From Dasypus novemcinctus (lineage: Eukaryota > Chordata > Mammalia > Cingulata > Dasypodidae), in assembly GCF_030445035.2 (NCBI RefSeq), contig NC_080673.1, forward strand, positions 156,422,216 through 156,486,215: a stretch of 64,000 nt of DNA, written 5' to 3'. Positions 25,030 to 35,705 of this stretch are shown piece after piece. The notes under the pieces are model-generated. The model saw nothing but the letters and a program-made list of their open reading frames with translations, was not told the origin of the DNA and did no database searches. Each line of letters opens with the position of its first letter. The first letter of the stretch is position 1. A program made the position numbers and the translations under genes.

Positions 25030-25620
25030 TATGCAACCATGACAACATGTCTTATTTTTTATAAAAAATTTTGGCTACAAAGATTCTATTATTAAAAAAA
25101 TATAGAAAAATAAGTGTTGCTGAGAATGCAGAGAAATTGGAACTCTTGTGCATTGTTTAGTGGGAATTAAAAATGGTGCAGCTGCTATAGAAAGCAATGT
25201 GGCAGTTGCTCAAAAAATTAGAAATCGAAATACCATATGACCTGGAAATTCCACTTCTAGGTGTATACCCAAAGAAAGTGAAAACAGGGTCTCAGACAGA
25301 TTATTGTACACCAATGTTTAAGCAGTATTATTTCCAATAGCCAAAAGGTGGAAATAACTCCAGTGTCTATCAACATGTGAATGAATAAACAAAATGTGGT
25401 ACAAACACATAACAGAGTATTATTTGGCCATAAGAAAGAATGAGGTTATGAGATACACTGCAACATGGAAGAACCTCAAAACATTATGTTTGGTGAAATA
25501 CACAAGGCACATAAGGAATATTATAAGAAATGACTAGAAATAGCAAATTTTCAAAGACAGAAAGTAGGCTTGAGGTTACTGGGGGTGGGGGAAGGGGATA
25601 GTGGGGAGTGTTTACTTGAA
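25030..25620 (+). mobile_element. Old L1 (L1M-type) ORF2 3' end
   Basis: Sense L1 words in order: 'aagtgttgctgagaatgcagagaaattgg', 'gcattgtttagtgggaat', 'ccatatgacctggaaattccacttctaggtgtatacccaaag', 'ccaatagccaaaaggtgg', 'catggaagaacctcaaaacattatg'. Frameshifted and diverged. Confidence 0.88.
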
Positions 25621-25639
25621 ATTTTTTTTTTAATTTTTA

Positions 25640-25957
25640 AAAATGCTGGAGTGCCTTAGGGCTCCGTGTTTGGCCTTTTCTTTATGCTCATTTCCTAGGT
25701 GCTCTCACCTAGTTCCATGTCTTTAAATGTTACCTATATACTGAAGTCTCCCAGTTTATCTTTTTGGTCTTAAACACACCCTAACTTGACTCATATACCA
25801 GCTCTTACTTGATAACCCCCCTTATCAAGGATTTGTCATTTCCACATTTGACTCTCAATTTCCTTCTCCAAACCTCCCCCTGTCCATGTGTTCCCCTTCT
25901 CAGTACTGACCCTCATCTTTCACTGCATTGACCTAGGGGTTATCCTTGACTCCTCTC
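25640..25957 (+). mobile_element. L2 LINE fragment (left part)
   Basis: Matches L2 3'-region order: 'gctggagtgccttagggctc', 'atgtctttaaatgttacctatatactgaagtctcccag', and 'ggttatccttgactcctctc'. It is interrupted after 25957 and resumes at 26942. Confidence 0.85.
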
Positions 25958-26830
25958 TTTAATTAAAAAATTTTTTAAAAAATTATTATGGAAGCTTTAG
26001 AGTACATAAATATTACATAATAAGCACAGGGGATTCCCATTAGCCTCATCCCTTCCCCTCCCACAATTTTCCATATTAACAACATCTTTTATTAGTGTGA
26101 TACATTTGTTACAATTGATGAACACATATTGAAGCATTGCTACTAACCATGGACTATAGCTTACATTATAGTTTATGCTCTGCCCAGCACAATTTTATAG
26201 GTTATGACAAAATGTGTAATGGCCTGTATCTGTCATTGCAAAGACATGCAGGACAATACCAATGTCCTGAAAATGCCCCCATGTTACACTTATTCTTTCC
26301 TCTTCCTCCCCTCAGAACCTCTGGTGGCCACTGCCTTTATCTTCATAAAAGATCTTCCATTGCTGGAATAATAAGTCTATAATAGAGTAATAATAAGTCT
26401 ATTTTAGTCCATTGCTCATTCCCCAATCTTGAAGATTTGGGGATGGTGATGATCACTCTCTTTCTAATTTAGAGGGGGCTTAGATCCCATGGGCAGATGG
26501 ATGGAACTCTCTTGCTTGCAGTTGCAGACACTCTCTTCCTTGGGATGGTAGTTGTCCATCATCATCTCCTTGTTAGTTGTCCTGGGTGAGTCCAGTGAAC
26601 TGGAGAGTAGGTGTTGCAACTCTACTGATGAGACTCAGGGCTCAAACAGCACATGAATGGACCAAAGATTTAAGTCTCTGGGACATTTATTTAACAAGTA
26701 TACTGCTAATTATAGGCTCAAATAATAGGGACAGAAGATCCATGTGTGGGGAAACTATAAATGAGTCTAACTCTGCTACACGGGGAGCATAAATTCCAAA
26801 GTAAGGCCCACTGACAAGGTGCCGAATTCC
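25958..26830 (-). mobile_element. L1 3'UTR fragment inserted in L2
   Basis: Antisense xenarthran L1 3'UTR: T/A-rich start, 'tacatttgttacaattgatgaacac' and further 3'UTR-type sequence, similar to 36.6-37.5 kb and 58.9-59.8 kb. Outer direct repeats GACTCCTCTC at 25948-25957 and 26942-26951 enclose this segment plus the adjoining SINE. Confidence 0.65.
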
Positions 26831-26844
26831 TGAGCTTGTCTGCC

Positions 26845-26938
26845 CTGACTTCTTTTATTTTAGGTGGTATCAAGGATTGAACCAGGGACCTTGCATAAGG
26901 GAAGCAGGCACTCAACCACCGAGCTACACCTGCTCCTC
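26845..26938 (-). mobile_element. Short tRNA-type SINE
   Basis: Antisense 'tttaggtggtatcaaggattgaaccagggaccttgcataagggaagcaggcactcaaccaccgagc...'. It lies between the L1 fragment and the right TSD of the composite insertion. Confidence 0.8.
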
Positions 26939-26941
26939 CTG

Positions 26942-27395
26942 GACTCCTCTCAATCTCATATCAATCAATCAACAAGTCTTGGAGGCTCTATTATCATAAT
27001 ATACCCAGAATCCAAAGAAATCTCACCACCTAATTGTTACCACTCGAGTCCAAGCTAATGTCAACACTCCTCTGGGCTTTTGCAATATTCTTTTAACAAG
27101 TCTCTTTGGTTCTATAATTCATTCTTCATGTGGAATCCAGAATGACCTTTTTAAATTGGTAAATGGTATGATCCTATTTACCAATTTTAAAAGGTCATTC
27201 ATTGGCAAAGCCCTACAATGATTTCTCATTGCATTTAGAATACAAATCCAAAGTCTGAACCCATGTTTACAAGGCCCTAATAACCTGGCCCATCTCTGTC
27301 CTCATCCCTGTTACTCTGTCTTTTACTCTGATGTAGCAACTTGGACTTCCTGCTCTTCTTTGAACACGCCAAACTTGTTCCTGCCACAGGAGAAA
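26942..27395 (+). mobile_element. L2 LINE fragment (right part)
   Basis: Resumes L2 after the insertion: 'gaggctctattatcataatatacccagaatcc', 'caccacctaattgttaccactcgagtccaagc', 'ggccctaataacctggcccatctctg', 'tttgaacacgccaaacttgttcctgcc'. With 25640-25957 it forms one split L2. Confidence 0.88.
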
Positions 27396-27399
27396 AATT

Positions 27400-27904
27400 C
27401 AGCTTGTTGTAGAGAATCTGATTTTGTTTTTAGGATTGAAAAAAACTTAGCAGTGTTCTGGTTAATTAAGCATGCTGGGACTAAGATGGGTCTCAGAATG
27501 CATTTGTGATCTTATATTTGAGGATTTTATTATAAGCTGGTGAAGCAGTGAATTCCATGGATCTGTCCCAGAGCTCAAAGCCATGTAATCCTTTGGTTGT
27601 TGCTGTTGATACTAATTGCTCTTTAGGCAAGACTATCTTAATTTGGGTTATTTATATCACAATGTACTTTCATCCAGTGGGATTTGAGATGGAAGACATT
27701 GCTTTTTTGATTAATATATTAATAAGCACTAAAACCCTAAACTCTCATGACATCAACCCAAGATTCCTCTTCTCTACTCCTACGTTTCTCCTGTGGGGGA
27801 AAAGCCTCACACATCTCTTTTCCACTTTCTTCTTTTCCTTTCTCATTCTCCTCCAAGTCCTATTAGGAAAAATTCTGTTTGCCTCAAATTCTAAGCTGGT
27901 GTAG
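27400..27904. other. No recognised feature
   Basis: A 118-codon frame at 27548-27904 has hydrophobic C-terminal residues but no recognisable domain; probably accidental. Confidence 0.35.
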
Positions 27905-28010
27905 ACTGTAAGCAACAGGAGGGCAGAGACCATGCCTATGTTCACTGCTGCATCCACAGTACCTAGTACCTCACTGGGCATATAATTAGCACTAAAAAAT
28001 ATTTGTGTAA
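27905..28010 (+). mobile_element. L2 tail fragment
   Basis: 'agactgtaagcaacaggagggcagagaccatgcctatgttc' through 'aatatttgtgtaatgaatgg' is a clear L2 3' terminus. Confidence 0.8.
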
Positions 28011-28099
28011 TGAATGGATAGACACAAAATAGAAATTCCTGAGATTGCTAACAGAAACTTAGCTTTCTCTGCTTTGTTGTTTTTGTTTTTGTTAGGTCC

Positions 28100-29208
28100 T
28101 GTTTTAGTTTACCAAAGGGCTGCCGATGCAAAGTACTAAAATGGGTTGGCTTTTATAAAGGGGACTATTTGGGAGAAAAGCTTACAGTTTCAAGGCCCTG
28201 AAAAGGTCAAACCGATGCACCATCTGAAGTGCTTTCTCTCCACAATCAGCTGCCGGTGTTGAAGCAAGATGGCCACCAATCTCTGCTGAGGTTTGAGCTC
28301 AGATAAGGGCAACAGGCATAGGGCTTATCTCTTTCCTGGCTTCCGTTATCAGTATTAGTCGCTGCTCCACATTCTTCCTGAGTTCAGCAGGAATGTAGCA
28401 GGGCTTGTCTCTTCTTGAGTTGCTCCTTGTGCTCAGCCTCTTGGGGAGTTAGTGCCTAAGCGATCCTCTAGTACTCTCTCACCTGGCAGGATTAAAAAAT
28501 GGCGGCTTCCTTTTCCTCTATTTGTCTGTGTCTCTCTCTGTCTCCGTATTTATTTATTCATTTATTTATTTTTAAAGATTTATTTTTTATTTATTTCTCT
28601 CCCCTTCCCCGCCCCCCAGTTGTCTGCTCTCTCTGTCCATTCACTGTGTGTTCTTCTGTGTCCACTTGAATTCTTGTCAGCGGCACCAGGAATCTGTGTC
28701 TCGTTTTGTTGCGTCATCTTGTTGTTGTGTCAGCTCTGTGTGTGTGTGGCACCGCCACTCCTAGGCAGGCTGCACTTTTTTTGTGCTGGGTGGCTCTCCT
28801 TACAGGCTGCACTCCTTGCGTGTGGGGATCCCCAATGCGGGGGACACCCCTGCATGGCACAGCACTCCTTGCGCATCAGCACTGTGCATGGGTCAGCTCA
28901 TCACACGGGTCAGGAGGCCCTGGGTTTGAACCCTTGCCCTTCCATGTGGTAGGCGGACGCTTTATCCTGAGCCAGATCTGCTTCCCTTTCTCTGTATTTA
29001 TCAACCCAGCAAAAGCACAGAGACTCAACATGAATGACGCTCCACTGACGTAGTCCAATCAAAAGCCCAAAATCGATCTTATCGGATAATCTAATCAAAG
29101 TCTCCTCAACCAAATTTAATGCAATAAAGGATATCACACCCACAGGAATAGATTAGTTTAAAAACATAATCTTTCTATTTTTGGATTCAAAAAATTCAAA
29201 CTGCTGAA
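28100..29208 (-). mobile_element. Solo LTR, xenarthran MaLR-like, split by a SINE
   Basis: Antisense LTR. The left end TGTTTTAGTTTACC is the complement of ...GGTAAACTAAAACA. The right end is 'ttcaaactgctga'. Candidate TSDs GGTCC (28095-28099) and GGGCC (29209-29213) differ at one base. A DAS-SINE (28573-28986) lies inside. Confidence 0.8.
28573..28986 (-). mobile_element. DAS-SINE inside the LTR
   Basis: Antisense copy from AAAGATTTATTTTTTATTT to a right end matching the complement of GGGAAGC. TSD TCTCCGTATTTAT (28541-28553) versus TCTCTGTATTTAT (from ~28989), one mismatch. Confidence 0.93.
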
Positions 29209-29506
29209 GGGCCTAAGAGACAAAGTTTGCAGTTTAGACCAAGATATTCTATTCGGTCTGGTCTGTTTGCTTCAATAAAGTTATGCAGTCTGGGATCAAT
29301 GGCTGTTGCAGTGGAGTAATGATGCCTGCCCCATGTGCTGCCAAAGCTAGCCAAAGCTGCTCTATAGAGACAGAGAGAGGGGAGTGAGGCAGATGCGCCC
29401 AGAGGAGCAGCAACGTGGGACCATGGGCACAGGAGAGAGAGCAAGAGGCAGCCCCTGCTGGCCATTTTGAAACATCCCTACACTCTCTCATAAAGCTTGC
29501 ATTCTG

Positions 29507-29584
29507 TAACTCAAGTGGTTGAGCGCCTGCTTCCCATGTACAAGGTCCTAGGTTCAAGTTCCTGTATCTCCTTAAAAAAAAAAA
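29507..29584 (+). mobile_element. Short tRNA-type SINE fragment
   Basis: 'gtaactcaagtggttgagcgcctgcttcccatgtacaaggtcctaggttcaagttcctgtatctcctt' with a poly(A) tail. The B-box-like GGTTCAAGTTC is intact. Confidence 0.8.
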
Positions 29585-29696
29585 GCTTCCCTTCCTGCTT
29601 AAGCTAGTTAGGGTAGGTATCTGTCACAACACTCCATGGTGTATATAAATTATATATTCATTTTTTAAAGAGTTTTTTCTTGATATATTTATATTT

Positions 29697-29988
29697 TATT
29701 GTTGTTGTTGTTGCGTCATCTTGTTTCGTCAGCTTTCCGTGTATGCGTGGCACCATTCTAGGGCAGGCTGCACTTTCTTTCGTGCTGGGTGGCTCTCCTT
29801 ACAGGGCGCACTCCTTGTGCGTGGGGCTCCCCTACATGGGGGACATCCCTGCGTGGCAGGGCACTCCTTGCGTACATCAGCACCGCGCATGGGCCAGCTC
29901 CACACGGATCAAGGAGGCTGGGGTTTGAACTGCGGACCTCCCATGTGGTAGGCGGACACCCTATCCATTGGGCCAAGTCCGCTTCCCT
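29697..29988 (-). mobile_element. DAS-SINE, lacking its usual 3' tail
   Basis: Antisense copy with a complete tRNA-like head on the right (...CAAGTCCGCTTCCC) but ending on the left at (TTG)n instead of the CT-rich/AAATAAAT tail, so it was truncated or primed internally. Confidence 0.9.
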
Positions 29989-30013
29989 TAATATATTTTT
30001 TAAATTAGTTATT

Positions 30014-30878
30014 TACTTTTACTTTTTTTTTTTTAGTTTAAATGCATTTTTATTTTTAGACAACCTACATGACATGTTTTTCTTAAAAACAATGCCTCCG
30101 CTCCAAATAAATCAGGATCAAAATAAAAGATGAGTTCAAGATGGCATCAGTCCATCTAAGTCCTGTTGTGTGGATGAAAAGCAGCAGCCATTACGACGAC
30201 GGGTGATAGATCCAAAGCAATTACTGAATTTGTTAACATTTCTCCATTTCTAAACCATCCTTAAAGAAAATCATATATGGGGTCACACCATCCTCACGGT
30301 AGTCCAGGAGAGCAACCATACCATCTGGATTCATGTTTTCACCAATAAAGAACTGATAGTTGTTGAAATTAGCAAGGATGTGCTTGATTTGTTCTGCAGC
30401 CCCTGTCATAAAAGATTTTACTCTTTCTGGTCTCTGTTCTTCAAGTTTGCCTTTGATTGATTTCATGTAATCTTTGATATACTTCTTGTAAGCTTCCTTT
30501 GTGAAGCTGGTTTCCTGCAAGTGATGGTTCATGACAATATCTACACCAGTGATGACTGTACTTTCGGTACCTTCGCCCTCGGGGCCTTCAGCGGAGGCAT
30601 TTCCACCAATGAGCGAATCATCAATGCTACCCTCTGTCCTACTGACCATCTTCCCTTCCACCTCCAGGCACAGCCCGTCCGCGATCTCCCGAATCTTGTA
30701 AATGTCGGAGAACATCTCATCATGGCTGATGAGGTCCCGGTAGATGATCATGATGGCGGCTGGAGGGAGGCGGCGGCGGCGTGGCAGGAGCCCGGAGCGC
30801 GGAGCAAGCGCAGAGCGAGCGCGGAGCGGCCGGAGCGGCGCTGGGGGGAGGGGGGAGCGGGCGGAAAAGCTACTTTTA
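30014..30878 (-). mobile_element. Full-length TPT1 retrocopy with TSDs
   Basis: Complete retrotransposed TPT1 cDNA on the minus strand, 30869 down to ~30023. It begins CTTTTCCGCCCGCTCCCCCC, the pyrimidine-rich TOP start of TPT1 mRNA, contains 5'UTR, uninterrupted CDS and 3'UTR with AATAAA-type signal ('aaaaataaaaatgcatttaaact'), then a 12-T (poly(A)) run at 30023-30034. Direct repeats TACTTTTA lie at 30014-30021 and 30871-30878. One additional G (30870) precedes the TOP cytidine, as seen when the cap is copied. Intron-free, so L1-machinery-derived. Confidence 0.95.
30233..30751 (-). CDS. TPT1: TPT1-like intact retrogene ORF (TCTP, 172 aa)
   Basis: An uninterrupted 172-codon frame with the full length of translationally controlled tumour protein. 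TCTP is a small, abundant cytosolic protein tied to growth and survival signalling and calcium/tubulin binding; the parent mRNA is a TOP message under mTOR control. Recognisable blocks: [20 protein letters not shown] at the start, the acidic loop around residues 38-66, the helical part at ~80-130, and DGLEMEKC at the end. From memory it differs from the human protein only at residues 42 (Asn to Ser), 113 (Pro to Ser) and 130 (Lys to Asn). It is not the native gene: no introns, a poly(A) tail and TSDs. It could be a young neutral copy or an expressed retrogene; no promoter other than the copied TOP leader is visible. Confidence 0.9.
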   Translation of the reverse strand: MIIYRDLISHDEMFSDIYKIREIADGLCLEVEGKMVSRTEGSIDDSLIGGNASAEGPEGEGTESTVITGVDIVMNHHLQETSFTKEAYKKYIKDYMKSIKGKLEEQRPERVKSFMTGAAEQIKHILANFNNYQFFIGENMNPDGMVALLDYREDGVTPYMIFFKDGLEMEKC

Positions 30879-30879
30879 A

Positions 30880-31119
30880 TTTTTATTCCCCCTGAGATGT
30901 CTCCCTAGTCTATCTGCTTGTTGTTTCCACTTGTTGTCCGCTCAGTGTGTCTTCTAATTATCTGCCCGCTGTGTCTGCTCATTGTCTCTGATTGCTGTGT
31001 CTGCTCATTGTGTCTGCTCGTTGTCTGCTTGTCTTCTTTTAGGAACTACCAGGAATTGAAACTGGGACCTCCCATGTGGGAGGCAGGAGCCCAACTGCTT
31101 GAGCCACATCCATTCCCCC
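30880..31119 (-). mobile_element. tRNA-type SINE with (TCTGCTCATTGTG)-like internal repeats
   Basis: Antisense copy ending '...gggacctcccatgtgggaggcaggagcccaactgcttgagccacatccattccccc'. Its left half repeats 'ctgctcattgtctctgattgctgtgtctgctcattg' motifs, typical of this SINE subfamily. It begins beside the TPT1 retrocopy's left (5') end. Confidence 0.85.
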
Positions 31120-31159
31120 ACTGAGTTTTTTTAAACAACTTGCCCTCGCTTTATTTTGA

Positions 31160-31313
31160 TTTCTTTTGTGTCTTTCTTTTTTTTATTGTCTTTTTAAAAA
31201 AAGATAAATAGATCACACAAAACATTTCATTAAAAAACATAAGAGGTTCCCATATACCCAACTCCCCCCACCCCCAATGTTCCTCCCACATCATTGACTC
31301 TTTAAAAATAGCA
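31160..31313 (-). mobile_element. L1 3'UTR fragment
   Basis: 'tttttaaaaaaagataaatagatcacacaaaacatttcattaaaaaacataagaggttcccatatacccaactcccccc' matches the style of xenarthran L1 3'UTR ends elsewhere in the window (39.5 kb). Confidence 0.65.
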
Positions 31314-31450
31314 CAGAGGAGTGGATGTGGCTCAAGCAGTTTGCCTCCCACATGGGAGGTCTCAGGTTCAGTTCCCAGTGCCTCCTAAAGGAGATGAGCA
31401 GATGCAACAAGCTGACACAGTGAGCAGACAAATGAGGGAGTCATTGTGGG
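31314..31450 (+). mobile_element. tRNA-type SINE
   Basis: 'gaggagtggatgtggctcaagcagtttgcctcccacatgggaggtctcaggttcagttcccagtgcctcctaaagg' followed by a GA-rich body; B-box GGTTCAGTTCCC intact. Confidence 0.85.
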
Positions 31451-33570
31451 GTGCAAGTGGGGGGGAGTGTCAATGAGTTAGCATATGCACAGCATACCTA
31501 ACAATAGGTACCAGAGAATGACAGATTGACTTCTTAGATCAAGGCCTCCTCTCTCTATAAACGACTTGAATGAAGGCTGCCAGCAGTTGTATTTCTTTGC
31601 CTTTGTGGCTAACCATCCCCCATTTGATAGATTTTCTTGTATGGTGGCATATTTTATCCTTTTCAGACAAGTCTTATACATTTGGGAGCCATTCCATCTC
31701 TTTCTGGTGACTTTGAATTTCTCCTCTCTGCTTCATTTTGTGTTGGTTGTACAATGAATTCAGAGGTGACTTTAGACCACTGTCATTTCCAAATTACTGA
31801 CGGACATTTCATCACGGTCTCTAAATACTGAAAATACGCTATGCCTCACCTGGTTTGTCCTTTCATGAATATGGGATAAGCTGAAGAGTCTAAATGACTC
31901 TTACTTCTTGTTTACTGTCTTACTTCTCTCCTTCCTGAGATTCACTGATAGATTTCTTTAGGGTAATTAATTCATAGGGGCTACAGCCAGGCTTCCCTAC
32001 CTCCCCTAGCTGCTCTCAATGTCACCCTGATTAAATATTCCTCTCTCAATTTCTCTGTTAACCTGCTTGAACACTACTCTTCTAAGATGCAGGCAAGGAC
32101 AATGAAGGAATCTGGTATAGCATATAGACCAATTTGATTCAAGTGTCAGAGAATAATGGAAGATGGTGTTGGAGAAATAGGTTGAAGCCTCAATGGAATA
32201 GCCATTAAAAACAAATTAAGCCACATTGTCTGAGATCGGCAGAATCTCCATGTGAGGAGTTTAACTTGAAGCCCAGATGCCTTTCCCTTTAGTAATCACT
32301 CAACAATGCTTTCTGCCTCCATTATTCTGGACAAAATAGCCACTGATCTCCCATTAATGCTGCCTCTTCAAGTTTAGGCTTGCCATCATTCTTTCTGCTT
32401 TAGCTGAAATTTCTTCAGTCACAAGTTTTCCAATGTGAAGGACACTTTTGATGTCAGTACCATTTTGGAGGTTAGAACAAACTGTTTTCTTACTTGCACA
32501 AAAATTACCAGGCTGCCATTGTACAGGCTAAAAATGTTCACATAACAGGACTTCTATAAATAGATCCAAAATACTAAATTGTGCTGAGTGGAATTTCACA
32601 ACAGCCATCAGATATCTACATATGGTTTGTAAAACTTGTCTTAAGGAAAATGTGAACAGCTAATGTGTTGGGACATTGAAAATTGAAGATTTTCCTGAAG
32701 GGGAATAAAAATCCTCACAAATGACTTACATTGCTTCATTGATTGAATGAAAGCATAATTCTCTAAAGGCAAGGACAATTTAGAATTTAGAATATTGTTC
32801 AGTTATTATGGACTTTTTCTATGTTAAAGGGCAGTTTACTAAAAGAGGATTTTAGTTTTTCAGTTGGTTTGTAAAAATATTTATACTGTGTCAGTATTTT
32901 GCTCTATGCAGTAAACAACTCCTCGTGAATTAATCATCCTAAAAAAAAAAAAGACAAATCAATTGCATATTTTTTGCTTCTTGAACTTGAGCATCTGCTT
33001 CTCTATTATCATATTACCAATGTGACTACTATATTACTAATCTGCTCTTACTACATAATTAAAGAATGGGCATTATATATACCCATGTTCCAATGGATAT
33101 ATATGTTCCAATGTGTATTATCAATACACTGAATTCAGGCCAGGTTTCTATTTGCAGAAAAGCAATTTATTTGGATTGTTCAAACATTAATCCACAGGTA
33201 ACTATTACTAGAAATATTGAGACAATTGTGGCAAAGCTGGTTTAAGAGTATCTGTATGATTGACCAAATTTTCTACTGCTATAGATGATTTCACAGAATT
33301 ATTTATTCAAACATCTTTGCATTACTAATATTATTATTCTAGCAGGAATACTCTGTGTATCTTTACACACTATCTAGGAACTGTATCAGTATCCAGGAAA
33401 TTTAGTTGTATCTGGGAACTACCTGGAAAATATCAGAGAAGTAAAGCTAAATTTCAAGATAAATCTTGTAAGAGGTAATCAACTGGAGTCTGAGTCAAGG
33501 CTATGGTCCCACAGAGCCCACCTTTTAAATTTCTTTCGGCCTCCTCTTAAATCCTCACTCTTATATGTAC
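31451..33570. other. No recognised gene or repeat
   Basis: About 2.1 kb of AT-rich, unique-looking sequence. No exon-like segment with convincing splice sites was found. Confidence 0.4.
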
Positions 33571-33584
33571 AATTCACCTGATAG

Positions 33585-33891
33585 GGAAGTGGATGTGGCT
33601 CAACCAGTTGGGTGCTCCCGTACCAAAGAGGGGGTTTGGGTCCGGGTGCCTCCTAAAGAAGATGTGCAGAAGCCACACCCACCACAACGAGCATATGCCA
33701 CAAGCTAGCAGACGCTATACCCACAGGAAGCGGATGTGGCTCAGGCCACTGGGCACTCCCTTCTCATGTGGGAAGTCCCAGGTTTTGTTCCATTGCCTCC
33801 TGGAGGAGACAAGCAAACAATGAACAGACAGATGAGAGAACAGCTGGGGTAGGGGGGTACAAATAAAGTAAATAAATAAATCTTTTTCAAA
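33585..33891 (+). mobile_element. Dimeric tRNA-type SINE
   Basis: Two SINE units head-to-tail: the first from ~33585 ('gaagtggatgtggctcaaccagttggg'), the second from ~33723 ('ggaagcggatgtggctcaggccactggg') to an AAATAAATAAATC tail. One TSD pair encloses both: AATTCACCTGATAG (33571-33584) and AATTCACCTAATAG (33892-33905), one mismatch. Confidence 0.88.
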
Positions 33892-33909
33892 AATTCACCT
33901 AATAGATCA

Positions 33910-34820
33910 TTTCATTCATTTGTTTCAAAAAATATCAGGTAATACTTTTAGTGATAACAAATTACAGCTTGTTTACCCAAATCCTCTTTCTTTACTTTGA
34001 AAAAGTTAGCAGCTTTGCTATTGATTCAGATTTAAGGGCAGAAAAAGAAGGATTACCTGGAATCCATAACAGAATCCATAATGCTGCCCATTAATGTTTT
34101 TTCCTGAAATTTTCATGTACGTAATCACAGGGTAAAAAGCAACTATCTTCCCCTCAAGAGAATGATGGTGTAACTAGTAAAACTGGGTCTCACTGGATAC
34201 AACCAAAAGAGATACTCTTCCTTTTCCTGCATGTTAGTAAAAAACAATTTTATTGCAAGAAATTAATAAAAATGAGTATTATCTTAACTGCTGGTATCAT
34301 AATTCTTCTTAGGGAGAATTTCAAACTGTCTTTGTTTGGAAAAATGTCTCAATAAATGATTGAGATCCTGAGGTCTTGGATATGAGCTGGTGGCAGGCAA
34401 ATCTTTAGAGAGAGTCAAACCTGCTTAGTTTGGGATTTGCTTTACAGGAGGAGAGAAATTTTGGCTATTCAAAGAATGGCAAGAAGAGAATAGAGGAGAG
34501 AAAAGGGCATCTTAAGAAGGTGAACATGACTCAGGGGTATGACGAGGGAATGGCAGGAGTATGGCAGTAGGTGGCTAAAAAGGACTCTAGAGAATATAGA
34601 AATGCTGTTAGCCGTTTGTCAGACTGTGCCTCATGTGATAGCTGCCTGCAACTCCTAGCTAGCTCTTTGTTGAGATCTACCACATTCACAATGATTTCCT
34701 ATGTTTGTTTGTCTTTTAGAAATTGCAATAGCCTCAGGAGTGAGTCTTCAGGGAGAAAGACGGAGCCTGGAGACAAAGGTGAAAACAGAATTCCCCACCC
34801 CACACCCCTGCCCTGGGAAT
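33910..34820. other. No recognised gene or repeat
   Basis: Unique-looking AT-rich sequence. A 94-codon frame at 34571-34855 is not recognised. Confidence 0.4.
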
Positions 34821-34839
34821 CCACAAAAATCTTCTGCAA

Positions 34840-35023
34840 TGGGGAGTGGATGTAGTGGTTGAGTGCCTGCTTCCCATGCACCAGGTCCTGGGTTTGACCC
34901 CCTGTACCACCTAAAAACAAACAAAGAAACCAACTCTTATTGAGGATGGATGCAGCCTAGTGGTTGAACACCTGCTCCTCATATATGAGGTCCTGCGTTG
35001 AGTACCTGGTGCATCCTTAAAAA
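34840..35023 (+). mobile_element. Two short SINEs inside one TSD pair
   Basis: Unit 1 (34841-34930, 'ggggagtggatgtagtggttgag...') and unit 2 (34943-35018, 'aggatggatgcagcctagtggttg...') are adjacent. A perfect 15-bp repeat, AAAAATCTTCTGCAA, lies at 34825-34839 and 35024-35038, outside both units. Confidence 0.88.
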
Positions 35024-35479
35024 AAAAATCTTCTGCAAGCCTTTTGGATTTATTGGTGTTCAGATTTTCTAAGTCTTAAGGGGCCAGGTGTCTCCAGTTG
35101 GCTTCTGGGTTTTATGGGAAGGAATGTGTTTGCTTCCTTAGTGTAGGGTTGTCAGATAAAATACAAGATGCCCAGCTAAATTTGAATTTTAGTGTATATC
35201 CCAGATATTGCAGTCAGCATATTTTTGTGGCAAGGACTCCTCTCACAAGGGCTTCCACAGCTATGCTTGGCAGCTGCCTCTTTGAATTTAGGCCACATTC
35301 CCAGCAAACAATGTAGTCTCTTGGAAAAAAGACTGAGCCAAGGCAATGGTCTCACAGAGCCCACTTCCAATGTTTCTTTCTGCCCCTTCTTTCCTCCACA
35401 CTCTTACACAGGTTTCTTCTGCAATTTCCTTCTCATAACCCTGTAAACAAGAGGTAACTGGGGCTGTACCAAGGGAAGA

Positions 35480-35600
35480 AATCAAGAGGCAGCCTGTATC
35501 AGTATCTTCATCTGTAAAGAGGGGATACAAGTGTCTAATTATGGAGTTGTGGTGAAAATTAAATGAGTTAATCCATGTAAAGCACTAAAAACAGAATCTG
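35480..35600 (+). mobile_element. MIR SINE
   Basis: 'gtatcttcatctgtaaagaggggatacaag' and 'gtggtgaaaattaaatgagttaatccatgtaaagcac' follow MIR tail order. Confidence 0.7.
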
Positions 35601-35619
35601 GCAGAGGTAAACTAGTTGC

Positions 35620-35705
35620 GTTTGGCTCCAGTGCCAGAGTCGAGGGTCCTGCTCACCACTCTATTCTACATACTGTAGCTGGTGATCTTTTAAAAAGGCA
35701 AACCT
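35620..35705 (+). mobile_element. L2 LINE fragment (left part)
   Basis: Ends 'tggtgatcttttaaaaaggcaaacct', which matches the L2 block 'agtgatctttttaaaacgcaaatctg'. Interrupted by the composite insertion. Confidence 0.65.

Noticed and set aside
28452-28952. 166-codon frame with hydrophobic stretch
   Set aside because: Antisense DAS-SINE inside an LTR; hydrophobicity comes from the CT-rich tail.
30014-30878. Native TPT1 gene
   Set aside because: No introns, a poly(A) tail and TSDs show it is a retrocopy; the parent gene has several introns.
30521-30895. 124-codon plus-strand frame
   Set aside because: Antisense shadow of the TPT1 CDS and GC-rich 5'UTR.
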